This document shows positions 44,691 through 58,555 of a stretch of DNA of 64,000 nucleotides, piece after piece (the first letter of the stretch is position 1; each line of letters starts with the position of its first letter). The translations under genes and the position numbers were made by a program. The notes under the pieces were generated by a model that saw only the letters and a program-made list of their open reading frames with translations, was not told the origin of the DNA and made no database searches. Source of the DNA: Sitta carolinensis (taxonomy: Eukaryota > Chordata > Aves > Passeriformes > Sittidae); assembly GCA_032173965.1 (NCBI GenBank), contig CM063292.1, forward strand, positions 2,742,001 through 2,806,000, in the 5' to 3' direction.

Positions 44691-47600
44691 CTGAGCATCC
44701 CACGTGTGCTGGGGCAGGAAAACCTCCCAGTGGGATTGGCTTGGGAGACTTGGGAGCCAGACTTGCTCAGAAATAAAGGTTGAGGAAGGGAAAAGAAAAA
44801 TAAATGTATTTTTGAAAAGTTAAATAAGTGAGATTTAAAGCTTCTCTGTAAGCTCACATCCCAGTCTGGGCCAAGGTTTGCAGAATTCCTGCTGGTGGAA
44901 TGCAGATGTGGATTTTCCTTGTGGGATGTTTCCACAGAGGTGAAATCTTTGATGTTCAGAAGGTCCAAGAGTTTCTGCTTGGACCATCAAGCAGGGACAA
45001 CACCGAGAGCTCCATTTCACATTTCCAGGGGTTCCAGTAGCTGCCTAAAGCTCCCATAAACCTCACATTGCACACACAAACAGCTCTTACTTTTCACTTT
45101 CATCATGTGTTAAAAATTTTTCTTCTTTTCAGAGAAAACTTGGCCTTTTGAAAGGTTTATGAACTCACATGTATTTATGGAACTGGGACAGGGCACTGAC
45201 ACGAAATGTTCTCAGGATGATGGATTCAATCCCGTCTCCAGGGAAAAAAATTAGGAACCCAACCAAGGAAAAACACTCTGGAAAACTTCACATCAAACAA
45301 GGGAAGGAAGGAGTGAGAAGAAATGAAACACATTTGAGATTATGAAAAGGGGGTTAGTTCATGTCTGAGTTTAGTCTGATGCCCTGGTGATGGCCATCAG
45401 TGCAATCAGCCTGGGGACTGATTCCACTCAGGAATTGCTCAGGAACAATTCCAGCACCAGGAGGAAGGCCAGCACAAGGATCACTGCAATGGTCAGTCCC
45501 GGGCATTGAAATGCATCCAGCTTGATTTGCTCCAGCAAATTCAAAAATCCTTTCCCTGCCTCGTATGAAACACAAACAAAGCCTTTGCTTCCATTGCATA
45601 TTCTCCTGTGCAAGAATGTTATTTTAATTTCCCCCAAGAGCTAAAAAAAGAACCTTTTTTTCCCCTATTTTTATTTGATATACATAATGTAGGCTGGCAG
45701 TATTAGTGTAAGTGTTTTCTATTCATGGCTTTCTGAAACTTTCTGTTAGAAGTCTTTGAAATCAAACACCCTTCTTTTTATCATATATTACTTCCTCCCT
45801 GGGAACTATTCCCTCTCTGTGCAGTGATCCCATTAGGCTTTTAACTTTCAGATGCAGAAAAAATAAAAACCTCTACCCCAAAAACCTGTGATAAAAATGT
45901 ATTGATGCTTGAACACCATCCAGCACAGGCAACTTCAAAAAAACAACACAAATTTTGTGAATGGAAAATGGGAATTTGATTTGCTGGGAGGGGAAAAGCT
46001 TTTCCATAGGCAGTTGTGATGTTTAATGGGCCATCGATTTATTTTGGACTTACTTGGTACCACTGATGTTTGCAACAGCGTTTTAAAGCAAAATTTCCAA
46101 AGGCATGGGCCATGATTTTATGGAAAACCACAAGTGACACAAGTGACTCGTAGGCTTGGCCATGTCTGCAGAGTTGTTTATTCTTGCAGCACTCACAAAG
46201 CCCAGGATGGCTGTGGTTCTTGCAAACTCTGAGGTGGTATCAAGCAGGAAAAACTAAATTTGAAAGACTTAAAATTATTGGAGCCTGAAATTCTGAGCTG
46301 AAATAGATTTTTTTTTTTTTTTTTGGTGTTCAAAATGCTTCTTTGGATCGAATTTTATGACATATTTGTTTTCAGCCTCACTCAGTCTGTTCTTTCACTA
46401 TTGAGTATTTCAGTGGACTTGGAATATCCTCGTTGAGCAGTTTTTCATATTTATGAGACAGACTAAATAATAGAAATGTTGTAAAGCAAAAGCCATGGAT
46501 CTGTTCCATCTGAAATCAGCAGGGTCTGGGCGAGTGTTTGGGATGTCAGAGAAACCTCTGAGGCTGCAGAGATGAAAAGGAGGAAAAGCAGAGGATTTGA
46601 GGTGTCCAGACTGAATTATCTCAGCATGTTAATTACTGGGGCAGGCAGGGTTAGGGATTTCAGGGATTTCCACCTCTGGAATGAGAGGAGCAGAGGACAC
46701 CCCTCATCCTGGGCTGGCTCTTCATTGCCAGGCTGTATGAATGCCAAATTTCTGGCAGTGGTGATGACCCCAAGGTGTGAGAGCCATCCCCCCCTTCTCA
46801 TTGCACCCTTAATTCACCTGATTTATCCCCAAGTTGTCTTTTCTCCTGCTGGAGTTCAACATTTCCCACAAGAACCAGCAGATCACACTCACTCCTCATC
46901 CTCAGATGTCTGTGTGACCACTCCAGATTCCCCACCTCGGCCAGGTGGGAATCAATTTTGGGATGCTCTTCCAGTTCCTTGACTGGAAACTCATCCAAAC
47001 TCTGCCTGGAGGAGCACAGGGAACCCTATTAATTAATTTACCACATCCCTTTTGTGCCCACCTGCCCCCAAAACTTGTGCAAATACAGTGATAATTTAGA
47101 GAAAAAACAATCTGAGGAACCTCCAAAGTGATTTTATTAAAATCAAACCAACTGCTGGTGCCTGACATAATTAAGGGTGTTTGGTTTGGCTCTGCACAAC
47201 GAAACAGCCTCACACAGAAAAGTGGTTGCAGCTTTTGTCCCAACAAATATGAAGCATCATTTATTCTCCACCAGCTCGGTACCAATCCTCTTCTGTTCAA
47301 ACCTTTCAAATATTTCTTCTTTTTTTCCCTTTTCCTGGCCCTGTAGAGCCAAAAGAAATGTTTGACAGGTATTAATTTTGAAAACAAATGGTTGATTTTC
47401 AGCTCAGCTGCTGAGGAGAAGGCAGGGAAAGAGCAAGTTGCAGCTTGTTTTAATTGCAAACTGGGAATTTTATAAACAAAATCCACGCACGTATCATTTA
47501 TAATCATGATCCAGGCCAGAGCAATAATTATGATAAATCCTTTGTCAACCCTACTAAGAAGTCTTTTATGAAGTAGTAGGGAATTAATTCACATTCTAGA

Positions 47601-48344
47601 CAATGGCTCAATGAAATGCTTTCCAGCTTCTCTGACATATGGAATTCCACATGGGCTGCAATCAGATGTTCCCCAAATCACACTTTTTCCTTGCTTAACT
47701 CCCTGACAGTTTAACATAAACAAGCACTGAATTCATTAAACTGCAATTTTTAAGCCTTCTAATTAACTGAAACAGCTGAAGTTTGACTCTTCAAACACAT
47801 GTTAAAGGCTTAATTTTCAAGACATAAACCACTGGGAGACCTGCAGTTTATTAACTTTTGAGGTGCTCAGCAGAGAACCTTCCCTCGTGTTGTTCTTCAG
47901 GGTTCTGCAAAATGTAGAATTACAATATTTCGACAAGGCAATTAACAAAATACCTCATTTTCATAATGAAAGGCATTATTGCTTTGATTTGGAAGCAGAA
48001 CTTTCGACTCTGGGCTCCCTGATTATTTTGTTCAGTCTTATCAGACTATTTTCACTGCTCCATTAAATGTCCAGTGGCTCCCTAAACAGCACTTAACTAA
48101 ACTAAAGTTATTTAGATACTAAAGGTACTTAAGATTATCCTTTAAAAACCAGGCATGCTTCTGCTCCGTGAAGTTCCTGCCACATTCAAGACAGTCCATT
48201 CAATATTTTGGATGCAGCCTTGACCCAGGAGAAGGGAGTTTTAACCCATTAAAGTATTTTAATCTTTGCCATGATTTGGGAAATGTGCATAAGTTTTAAT
48301 CCTTCAGTCTTAAACATTAAAAACCTTGCTTTAAACTGAGAGAG
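44691..48344. other. Gene-free interval with AT-rich candidate enhancer block
   Basis: 47480-48130 is unique AT-rich sequence with ATAAACA, TAATTA and ATTTATA-type cores. The rest is unremarkable. No gene is seen. Confidence 0.4.
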
Positions 48345-48547
48345 GGAAGGTGTAGGTTGAATATTGGGCAGGAATTATTCCCTGTGAGGGTGGGCAGCCC
48401 TGGCACAGGTACCCAGAACAGCTGTGGATGCCCCTGGATCCCAGGCTGGGATGGGGCTTGGAGCAGCCTGGGACAGTGGAAGGTGTTGGGGCTGGAACTG
48501 GGTGATCTTTAAGGTCCTTTCCCACCCAAACCATTCCATAATTCTGG
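48345..48547 (+). mobile_element. CR1 LINE 3' fragment
   Basis: GGTTGAATATTGGGCAGGAA, TGTGGATGCCCCTGGATCCC, GGATGGGGCTTGGAGCAGCC and CACCCAAACCATTCCATAAT form a standard CR1 tail. Confidence 0.92.
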
Positions 48548-49135
48548 AATTCCTGCTTTACTTTATTGCACAGGATTTGGGAAGGTCTGGAGCCTGATAG
48601 TGCAACATCATCCCTGTGTGATCCTTGCTGGCAGCCAGGCCAGGCAGGAATTTCGTTACTTCAAGCGTGTTTTTAAACCCAACCCCTTTGAAACTTGATT
48701 TAGACACCTTTTAATTCTTAAATTAAAGTAAATACAGTGGAAGCCCCACTTGAAATAGGGGCAGACAAACCCCTGTGGCTCGCTGATCCTGGAGGTCTCT
48801 CCCAACGTGGGCATTTTGGGATTGTGGGATTTGAGATAAACCTGACCCGGGCACCAGGTGCTCTGTCCCGCTGGGGGGGTTCACGTGTGAAATGTGCAGA
48901 GAGGAGGAAATGACAGGAAGCAAAGCACCAGCAGCACAACTTTCATGTGGGTTTTGTTCCCAGGAAACCACTTCCTCTGTTTGTGCAGGCTGGGACTGCA
49001 CGGGGGCTCTGGCTCTCAGCTCCTCCAGCCAGGCCAGGCAAGCCATGGCACCCAACAAAATCAAAGCAGATATTTTTTTAAATTACCCTATGTTTATCTG
49101 GATTCTGCTGTCATGGAGTTTTTGTTGTATGAGAA

Positions 49136-49372
49136 TTTTCCTCCTCATCTTTTTCCTTTTTTTTTTTTCTTCCTTATTTTTTCCCTACCCAAGCTGATTA
49201 CGGTGAAATAAATTTTTTGATTTTCCTCCTCATCTCTTTCCTTTTGTTCCCTCCTTATTTTTCCCTACCCAAGCTGATTACAGTGAAATAAATTTTTTGA
49301 TTTTCCTCCTCATCTCTTTCCTTTTGTTCCCCCCTTATTTTTCCCTACCCAAGCTGATTACAATGAAATTAA
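49136..49372 (+). repeat. Threefold ~80-bp tandem repeat
   Basis: Copies begin at TTTTCCTCCTCATCT near 49136, 49221 and 49301. Each ends ...CCCAAGCTGATTACAGTGAA ATAAATTTTTTG. The first copy has an expanded T run, so its period is 85 instead of 80. Confidence 0.95.
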
Positions 49373-49887
49373 TTTTTGGGTGTTACTTCCAACTAGAGAA
49401 AAAAAAAAAAAAAACCACCCTCTAAGCTCTTGTAAATGGGGATCAACACATGGATTCACACCAGGGAGGAGCACAGCAATGCACAGTTTGGCTGACATTT
49501 GGATAAATGACATTCCTTAGCGCTCCCACATCTCATCCCTCTCTTATCTACTGAGATTGAAGGTTTTCCCAAAGAGAAAGAACCCAGTAAGTTTCTGGAA
49601 AATTCTCCTGTACTCAGGTAAAAAAGCACCTATGTTAATATATAGTAATGGTTGGAAAGATGTTCTTCTTTTAGTTTTAAATATCAAAATATATCTAGTG
49701 GGAGGAGATGAAGAGAGATGTGTGCAGTCCCAGCACTGCTTGATTTGCACAGCACTGTGGAAATGCTCAGCTCTTTCCTGAGCTTGCTTTTGCCTTGGCC
49801 AACCATCTCTCCATGCCTCCAAGGGGTTGGAGAAAAGAACATAAAATCTGAATTATCACCTTTTCAGCTCCTGCAGTAAAGCTGAAT

Positions 49888-49940
49888 GAAAAACTCCTGT
49901 CACAAAACTCCTGACACAAAACTCCTGACACAAAACTCTC
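49888..49940 (+). repeat. Short tandem repeat (ACAAAACTCCTGAC)n
   Basis: Three to four copies of a 14-15-bp unit ACAAAACTCCTGAC. Confidence 0.85.
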
Positions 49941-52900
49941 TTTAACAAACACAAACCACCATGGTGCTCCCCAGGAAAACACTGTCCCCACCACACTGAT
50001 GACACAAAGACCACAGAAACCAAAGGAAAAAGTGAACCCTATTATTTCCTTTATTTTCTCTATGTAGGCAGTGACACAGCAAAGAGTCTAGGCATGGCTG
50101 AACTGGGAGTTAAGGCTGGGAGTGGTTTTGAAATGAAAAAAAAATTACATTGAAATGAAAAAATATCAATTTATTATTGAATTTTTGCATCTGCTTTGCT
50201 AAGTCAGCACTTCTGTGCCTTATTGTCCAATGGAGTGGGGAAATGAAGGCGTTAATTAATTAGTATTAATAAGTTTTCCATGATGGAGAAGCTCTTGAGG
50301 AAAAGGCTCTGTCATCCCAGAACATCAGCCGTGGAAAATGTACGGGCAGCAAGGGTTGAAGTGGATTCTCTGAATATGAGGAGGTTCCTAAAAATCTCCC
50401 CTCATTTAAAAGAAAGAAGTGAAAATAGTTTGAATTCTATAATGCATCATTTATTGTCATAAAAATCCTTCAATGCAGAGGAAGGTTCCTGTTGTTTCTG
50501 GAAGAAAAGATAAAGTTATGGTTGAGCCTTCCAGCAGCTGTGGTTTGGGTCTCACCAACCCTACAAATAAGGCACTTTTAAACCAGTGAAATTCCTTATT
50601 TCTTGTCACATACAGAGAGTCATGAAGGCTTCAGGTTTAACACAAATCTCCAAGACCCCTGTGATAAGGGCAGCTTCCAGGGTCAGCCTGGGAATTTCTG
50701 TATCTCCTGGTCTGGAGGGGTGAAAATTGGAGTGGGTTCATAGGGAATAGAGCAGGTGGGCTGCTGTTCCCTCAGCCAGAAACTGGAGAAGGTTGTGGGA
50801 AGAATAGGAAGAAGTAGGAAGTAATTTTAGGAGTCTATAACTTGTGAATTTGCAAAAAAAAAAAAAAAAAAAAAAATTTTGAAGGGAATATTAAAAGAAA
50901 ACAATATATGTGGTGAAACTAAGAACTTACAGCAATCAGAAATAGTCTGGATATAACAATTAGGAATTATACAGACAATTAGGAATAATATAGATAATTA
51001 GGAATAATACAGACAAAAGAGGCAGTTGTGTCTGTTGTCTCTTTTAACGGTGGTGGGGCTAAAACCTCATTTTAGCTGATAACACCCCGACATTGCATCA
51101 AGAAGGTAAAGAGGAGAAATAATCCTTGAATACAGCAGGAAGGTCCTGAATGAGAAGCACAGGGAAAGGTGTGCCTGAAGCCTGGTGTCCTGGGATTCAT
51201 CTGGAAAAGCAGAGTGTGCCCTCTGGCAGGATGTGGCTCTGCCCTGGGGCTGGGAACTTCTGCCTTTCCCTGCTGACCCAGCAGCCAGCCCAAAAAACTC
51301 CCCGAGTGGGAGAGGGAATTGCAATTCTGGCACCTGCCAGCTTGCAAAAAAGGAAAAGCCAAGCCAAGCTGCAGCCCGGGGCCAAAGGCTTAGCAGGGTT
51401 AGTCACCAGAGCTGGAGCATCCCAAAATAAACATCTCCGTGTTTTTTGTTCCTCGGTTGGATGGTTGTGCCCCTCGAGCTGGAATAACTACTCTGGAGCA
51501 TCTCAGGACTTGGTTTGGAGTTTGAAGCAAGGCCCTAAGTCAATTAACAGCTGCTGGAAAAATCCATGTTAGGAAAGACGGGCAACCTTGTGAGAGGGAT
51601 GGGACAGGGAGAGGGGGGATCAGGACCTGGGGGAGCATCTCGGAGCAGCACTGAGAGCACAGAGAAAACCTGCTCTGAAACTGCTGCTGTCCCTCCCTCC
51701 TTCCTCCTGTCCCTCTCCTTGGGGATGCATCCCAGCTGGAGAGCAGAGCGAACTGCCAGCTGCTCCAATTCGAGGACAATTCTGACCTCTTTTCCCGCCC
51801 AGGAGCATTGCCAGGCCAATGGCTGAGCTCCCAAAAGGCATTTGAACGATGGAATTAATGAAATGCTCCTGCAGGTAATTTGCTGAGTGTGCTGACTGTG
51901 GATGGATGGGCACAGTGCACCCCTTCCTGTGGCTCAGGGGAGCAATGTGGCTCATTTCTGGTGTGAACAGTTCCACTGACCAGCACGGGTCTTCCATTCC
52001 CTGCAACCTGCTGATGGAAGATAAAAATCATCATTCCACGGCGAGAATTCGCTCTGGTGGAATCCTAAACAAAAGAGCTGATAGGGACAGCAGAGCTGCC
52101 TGGGAAACCAAGGGTGATGATGGCACTGCCCCAGGGCTCTGGCATTGTCCTCACATCCACTCCCAGCACCATTTTCCATGTTTCTTCACTGTGATGGAGA
52201 GGAACTCCTCATCCTTGGGACAGCAGCCTTTGGTTTGCTTTCATCTCATTCCTTATTTTCTGTGGTGTGCTCAGTAATTGCTTAGGCTGGTATGGAAGAG
52301 CAGAGACATTGATAAAACTGAAGGATTGGATTCCAAATTGTGCCAAGGAGCTTTCCCTGACTTTGTGCCCTTGCTGGAGGTGGTCCCACCCCCCACACCC
52401 TTCCCCTCAGCCAGGCTGAACGAGCTGCAGGAGGGTTTGATTTTGTCACCCGTAATTTGCAGCTGACTTTGGAACAAACCCCACCGAGGTAATGAGAGTG
52501 AAGTTCAGAAGAGATTTAGAGGATTCTGCTTTTCCTAAAGCCCCCAGAATTCACATAACTCTCTGCTTTGCTCTGTTACACCCATGGGCCAGGAGTATCC
52601 TGGGTGAGGTCGTGGTTTTGCTAAGAGCAACAGATTTGGGATAATTACACAAATAGGTCCTGACCCCAGCTCTGGCTGATCTCCCATTAAATCCAAGTTT
52701 TTAAAAAAAAGCAGGTTGGGGGTTGTTCCTTCCTTCTCTGCCACTTGTGGTTCTGCAGGTATTTGGACAAGGAGATGCTCGGGGGGAGTTTTGGTTGTCT
52801 GAAATAGCACATTGAGAATAATGGGGAATCAAAGAACATTCCTGAGCTTTAATTATCAATTTATTAATAATTATTATTTTTAGAGGAAGAAAATACTTTA

Positions 52901-55900
52901 GAAAAGCAGCAATAGGTAGGAAATTGTTATTAAAATTCCTATTATGGTTTTTTTGCCTGCTTAGGTTCTTTCACCTCGGGCTATCTCCAGTTAACCATGG
53001 AAATGCAGGTGGTGACATAATTTTGGTGTTCAGGATTAAAGGGGATGTTTATTAGACAACTGCAGGCCTGATCCAAACCCACTGAAGCTGGCAAAGCCAC
53101 AGATGCCACCAAATACATCTGTGGTTATTTTCTGAAGAGAAGCCCCCAACACAACCTCCAGGTACAATCCAAGCTCTGGGTGTTAGAGCTGCAGCTGCTT
53201 CAAATTATGGATGGACATTTTTCTTTTCTTTTTTTCATTTTTCTTTGTGAATTACCATTGTAAGGGCTTTGGCACCGAAGCAAAATTATGAGAAAGGACT
53301 AAAAAAGAGTGAGGAAGGAGAAAATAAATAATTAGGCTGAAAAGCAAAATCAATCATTCCCTTCCTACTGAACTTCTTAGTGACTCAATCTCAGTCTTCT
53401 GAAAAGAAAGTGAAACCACCACTCCAAAACTCGAGGACAATTAATAAGGGGCAGCAGCTTCAAATTATAAAACATTTTGGGGGCACAATGACTTCTTTGG
53501 CTCCACAGAGACCCCACAAAGCATCCCAGGACATTTCAGCTCCATTAGGAACCCGTATCCCTTACTGGAGCACTTTTGTGAAACCACGAGTGAAATGTAA
53601 TGAGTTCAGCATTTTCATATCATTCTCGTTTTCTGAGCTGATATTTGAGATAAAAGACAAAGCCTGCCTTGGTTTCAGTTCAGAGGACGTTCTGTGCTAT
53701 GGCTTCACTTTGCTGAAATCCTGATCAAAGCAGAGCTGTGAAATCTTACTATCCCATTGCTAACTGCACTGTTGACTTTATGCATACTTCCAAAATCCCT
53801 GCTTCCCCTTAGACCTTTTGACCACCTTATTAAAAGGGGGATAAAAAAAAAAAAGGCCAGATATTTGCATTTGGTACTGTTCAGTATTTTCTTGCTAGAA
53901 ATGGCCTTGCTAGAGAGGTGAAACTCAATTTTCCTGTTCTGTAATTCAAAGAATAAACCTTTTCCATGGTTCCTCCAAGGCTGCTCTGCTCTCAAACACG
54001 GGTGGGATCATTTTGTCTGCTGGGATGAGGGATGCAGTTCATTAACCTTGGAGACACCCCCCACCAAAGAAAGGAGCAAAATTACTCATGAGCTTTCCCT
54101 CTCAGATTCTCTGATTATATATTAATCCCGGAAGATCTGAACTTCATTTTCTTCCCATCTGGGATGAGAATCCAGCAGGGAGAAGTTCAGGGTGCCTGAA
54201 TGTTTCCCTAAGTGTCTCAAATACCTTCGTGCCCTTCAGCTGTGTACCCAAGAGCAGCAGTGTGGGGCTCCCCCCTCAACCCTTCCCTCCCCCTGGGGTC
54301 CCCTGGGGACAGGGACCATTCTTGGGGTGCTGGGACATCTCACCCATCACCAGGTACATGGAAGTACTTCCTGCCACATTTTTCCCAACGGTTTTCTCCC
54401 TCCAGGGTTTAGATTTTGGAGGAAGAAGGGAAGGAGATGTTGGTGAGATGATGAGTTGTGGCTGGCTGTGACAGTGTTTTCCAGGGGAATGTCCCAGCAG
54501 GGAAGTCACCAGCTGGCCCAGAGGTGGCTTTAGGTGACACTGACACCATCCTGCTGTTCCTGGGATGGTGTCATGCAGTGGCAGTGGGGGTTGCAGACCT
54601 CCAGCAAACCATAATTTTCATTTCAGCAAATTTAACACCGTGGGGACACCCTCGTGGGCAGGGGGGATGGTGTTTCAGGAGCTGGATGTCGATGCCAGGA
54701 AGAGCCCATGGATGTGGGATGGGCTCCAAGCCCACAGATGGGGGCCCTGCAGGAGAGCTTGGGGCACAGGGACATCCCCACCCAGAGCAGGGTTTTTGTG
54801 AGCACACATCTGCAGGGGTGACTGGGGGAGCTGACACCGTGTCCAGCTGCTTGCTGTGGCCTCTGAACATCAGCCTTGAAGTCAATCTTCTTTCCTGGAG
54901 GAAAAAATAGTAGTTCTGACATTCCAAGAAATCCCAAAGGGAAAAATACTGAAAATTAAATGGGTTGGTCTGGTCCAACTCACTTACTCAGGGGAGATAA
55001 ATGATTTCGTATGCTAATGACCATTCCCTCAAATCTCTGACATTTTCTTACAATGTACTTAAGTACAGTTTGTTTTGCTTTCTGTCTCCACAACAATTAC
55101 AAAGATTTATATTTTATTGCTCCGGTTGTGTTTGCCAGGACCACACTTCCTTTCCTTTTTAAAGGCGCAGGGATATTGTCTGGGACAGCACAGAACGGCG
55201 CTTTCCGAACAGCTAAAATGAAAATAAACAAGGCTGAACTTATCTGGTGGAAGAGGGCAGACACTTTCACTAGGCACAGCAAAGCCAATAAAGGCTTCTG
55301 GCTCTTTTCTCCTCGACAGATCAGTACACACAGACTCAGCAGCAGTTCATAAGCAAGACAACTCTGTCACCTCTGGTGATAACTCCAAATTAATTCCTCC
55401 TTCCAATGTGATTATGAGAAGCTCAAACCTGCCACCTTTCCCGGTGCTTCTGGTGCTGAGGGCTAATTCCCTCTGCCTACTGTTTGGCAAAGGGGGTGCC
55501 TGGGGAGGAGGGACGCCTGTGTTGGTTCGAGCTGCTGGGAGAACAAAGTGCCACTGTGTCCAGGGGCACGGAGCACAGAGGAGGATTGTTTCTGGTGACA
55601 CCTTTGCCTGCCTCCTCCACCCATCTCCCAGCACTGGGAGTGACTCACAGCCCCAGGAGCAGGAGAACTCCCAGGACGAGGAGGACTTTTGTCCTTTTGC
55701 TGGTGCTAAATGAGCAGGGCTGGGTTAAGGCTGCCGGGAGCGGAGCTGAGGTCACAGCTCGGGCTGGAAATCAGTTTACCCTGGGCTGCAGCAGTGGCAC
55801 TTTGCCCACAGCTGAGGAGCCTTTCCTGCCACCCTGTGCGTGCCACGCTGAGCTGCTGAGCCCCAGGAGAGGGGCACCCCACTGCCTGCCACCAACCCAC

Positions 55901-57640
55901 CCTTTGCTCTCATAACTGAATGCCCCACGCTGCCTCGAGAGCATCACCCCTTCCAGAGCTGCTGGCGTGGCACACACAGGGTGGTCAAGGATGTCCTGAC
56001 TCACTGACCAGGCCTGGCTGCCCGAGCTCTGGGAAGTGACCATGGGAGCTCTTCTGGTCCAGCCCAGCCCTCATGAGGGGTGGTCGTGTGTGGGAATTGG
56101 CTTCAGCCAAAACCGGGCTGCAAGCGGTGACCTCACGGCAGCTCCTGTTTGTGCAGACACAGGGAGAATCCACGGATTGTGGCTTTCTTGGGAATCATTT
56201 GCAGGCCGTGAGTAATGCGGACCACAAGATGAGAAAAAAACTAAAAAGGGAGTCTTAAAAAAGAAAGGAGAAAAGACAGTGGAGTCAGTGTTTTCTACTC
56301 TGGACATCTTGAGCAACAGCATTCCCAAAAGTCTCTGTTCAAATGAGCTGTACCAGTTTGGAAACGGAGAGCCTGGTGAAAGATGATGGTGAAAAACCCT
56401 TCTTTTTCAGGACCATCACCATTTGCATGGATTCCAGCAGAAAAATGCAAAGTGGTGGTGACTGCAGTGTGATAAACATTTGTGCTCTCATTTAAACTGT
56501 TTAAAGAACTGCACGAGCACTGGCATTAGTTGGAAAATTTTCTCAGCCAAATGCAGCTCTTCCTAACTTCCCAACTGCCCCCTGTCTAAAATGACTCAGG
56601 CTAAGGAATGTGCACTGTATGTCCCTTGTTATATATCTTTTATTATCGTGTTCTCTATGGATTGTAGCGATGGACTCAGAAATTCAGGTTTTGATTCCAG
56701 GCCCCATCCTTAGACTTCCTGTATGACCTTGGAAAAGTCTCCTTGTGCTTCTGTTTATCACTCAGTACTTTGGGAAAAGGAAATAAGGATGTGGGATCCT
56801 CTTTTGTGGGACGCAAAATGCAGTTTATTGCCAAATCTGAGCGAGAAAAAAATGCCAGTCACTTCCACAGCTGATGAAAGAGCAGAGGGACGCCATGAAA
56901 CACGTTCAAAACTGTAATAATTCCCAGTGGTTCTGAAGATATTTTGGGTTTCTCACCACTAGTCAGCCTTGCTCTGCCATTTGCTCCTGGTGTCTTCCAG
57001 CAATTCCTTGTGCAGTGCTCATCACAGCAGTCCTCATCTGGTGCCAGCTGAAATATGCAGCCATAATAAAGATATTTTATTTCAAAGCTTCCCTCTCTGC
57101 TCACGGCCAGAACGTCTGAGTATCTTCCACCGTGTTTCTGCTAACAACAATAATTACAATAATAATAAAAAAAAAAAAGTCAAACAGCAGAAGAGTTCTC
57201 AGCTCGTGCTCGCTCTACACATTGCTGGTTTGAGCTGGTTTTGGGAGGAGAGAGGATTTTGCTGGTTGGATTCTGCAATTCAAGGTGTGTGGTGGGCAGA
57301 GCCCACCTGCCCATGGAATAGACGCTGGGTTTGGCTCCAGCCCTGCTGGCAGGACCTCCAGTGGTGCCCATGGCTGTGATGTGGCTGTGGCTTCCTGTCC
57401 CCCTCCTCCCCCTGGGTGGGAGCGTGGCCAGGCCACCAGCATGGGCAGCCACTCCATTCAGCAGAACAATAAAGTCTGAGCTCCTACTCCCGAAGGGAAA
57501 ATGTAAATTGTGAGATCTTGCCTAAAAATATGGATTATGAAAGTGCATCCATTTCTATTGTCTCGGCGAAACGTTGTGTTAACTGAGCTTAATCAGACAC
57601 ACATTATTTGTCTCTGAGGACGGAATTCTCTGGCCTGTGT
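49941..57640. other. Gene-free interval
   Basis: Unique sequence with a poly-A run at about 50854-50877 and short AATTAGGAATAATACAGA-type repeats at about 50960-51015. No gene is recognised. Confidence 0.4.
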
Positions 57641-57705
57641 TCCCCAGGTCACAGCAGATGATCTAATGGTCCCTTTGGCCCTAAAATTCCCTGAAACAAT
57701 GAAGC
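57640..57705 (+). mobile_element. Ancient CR1-type tail remnant
   Basis: GATGATCTAATGGTCCCTTT GGCCCTAAAATTC resembles the 3' end of the old sauropsid CR1 families rather than the younger avian copies elsewhere in the window. Confidence 0.55.
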
Positions 57706-58145
57706 ATGGGTTTCATTAATGGAGCTAGACTTTTGGAAGAATGAAATATGAGCTGTGCGTATCCTAATAATACATCTCTCAGATTCCTAGGGAGTTTGTC
57801 CATCTTTTTGCCAGACTGCAGCTTGTGGAGTGAGGCAGGGCCCTGAGCTCCCTCCCTTGGGAACGAAGTCCCAACCCAGCTTTGTCTATTGAAAGGCAGA
57901 TGTCTGCATGCTCTTGCAGGACTTTTGACCATCCAAAGCCAAGTCTCTGGAGAACCTTATCTCTTTTTCTCTCCTTTCAGTCATGGATTGTATAACTCCT
58001 GTTGTTCATTATAGGCACTGTGTCAAATCCCAGTCCAGAGTCCTGTTCCTGGGGCTTTGGTTCCTCCATTCTCTATGATGACCTGCTCTGATATCAAGGA
58101 AAAGAGAAGGCTTTGGGGTAACCTGAGTTATGGGACATTCTCTTA

Positions 58146-58207
58146 GGATTTGGACTCGATGATCATTGTGGGTCCCTTTCAACTCAGAATGTTCTCGGAT
58201 TCTGGGA
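58146..58207 (+). mobile_element. CR1 tail fragment
   Basis: GGACTCGATGATCATTGTGG GTCCCTTTCAACTCAGAATG then GATTCTGGGATT, a CR1 3' terminus. It is directly followed by a second, longer CR1 fragment. Confidence 0.75.
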
Positions 58208-58219
58208 TTGCAGCCTTCC

Positions 58220-58555
58220 TGTACCTGAAGAGAGCCTACAAAAAACATGGATATGGATGTTCCATGAGGAGCTGGAGTCACAGGACAGGGGGAATGGCTT
58301 CACACAGGCAGAGAGTAGGCTTAGATTGGATATCTGGATGAAATCCTCCCCTGGGAGGGTGGGGAGGTGACACAGGGTTCCCAGAGCAGCTATGGCTGCC
58401 CCTGGATCCCTGGAATTGTCCAAGGCTGGGTTGGACATTGGGGCTTGGAGCAGCCTGGGACAGTGGAAGGTGTCCATACCCATGGCAGAGGGTGAGAACC
58501 AGCCAATCCTTAAGATCCCTTCCAACCCAGGCAATATGATATGAACCATCCCAGG
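58220..58555 (+). mobile_element. CR1 LINE 3' fragment
   Basis: GGAGTCACAGGACAGGGGGA, GGCTTAGATTGGATATCTGG, GGCTGCCCCTGGATCCCTGG, GGGGCTTGGAGCAGCCTGGG and CCCTTCCAACCCAGGC. Confidence 0.92.
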
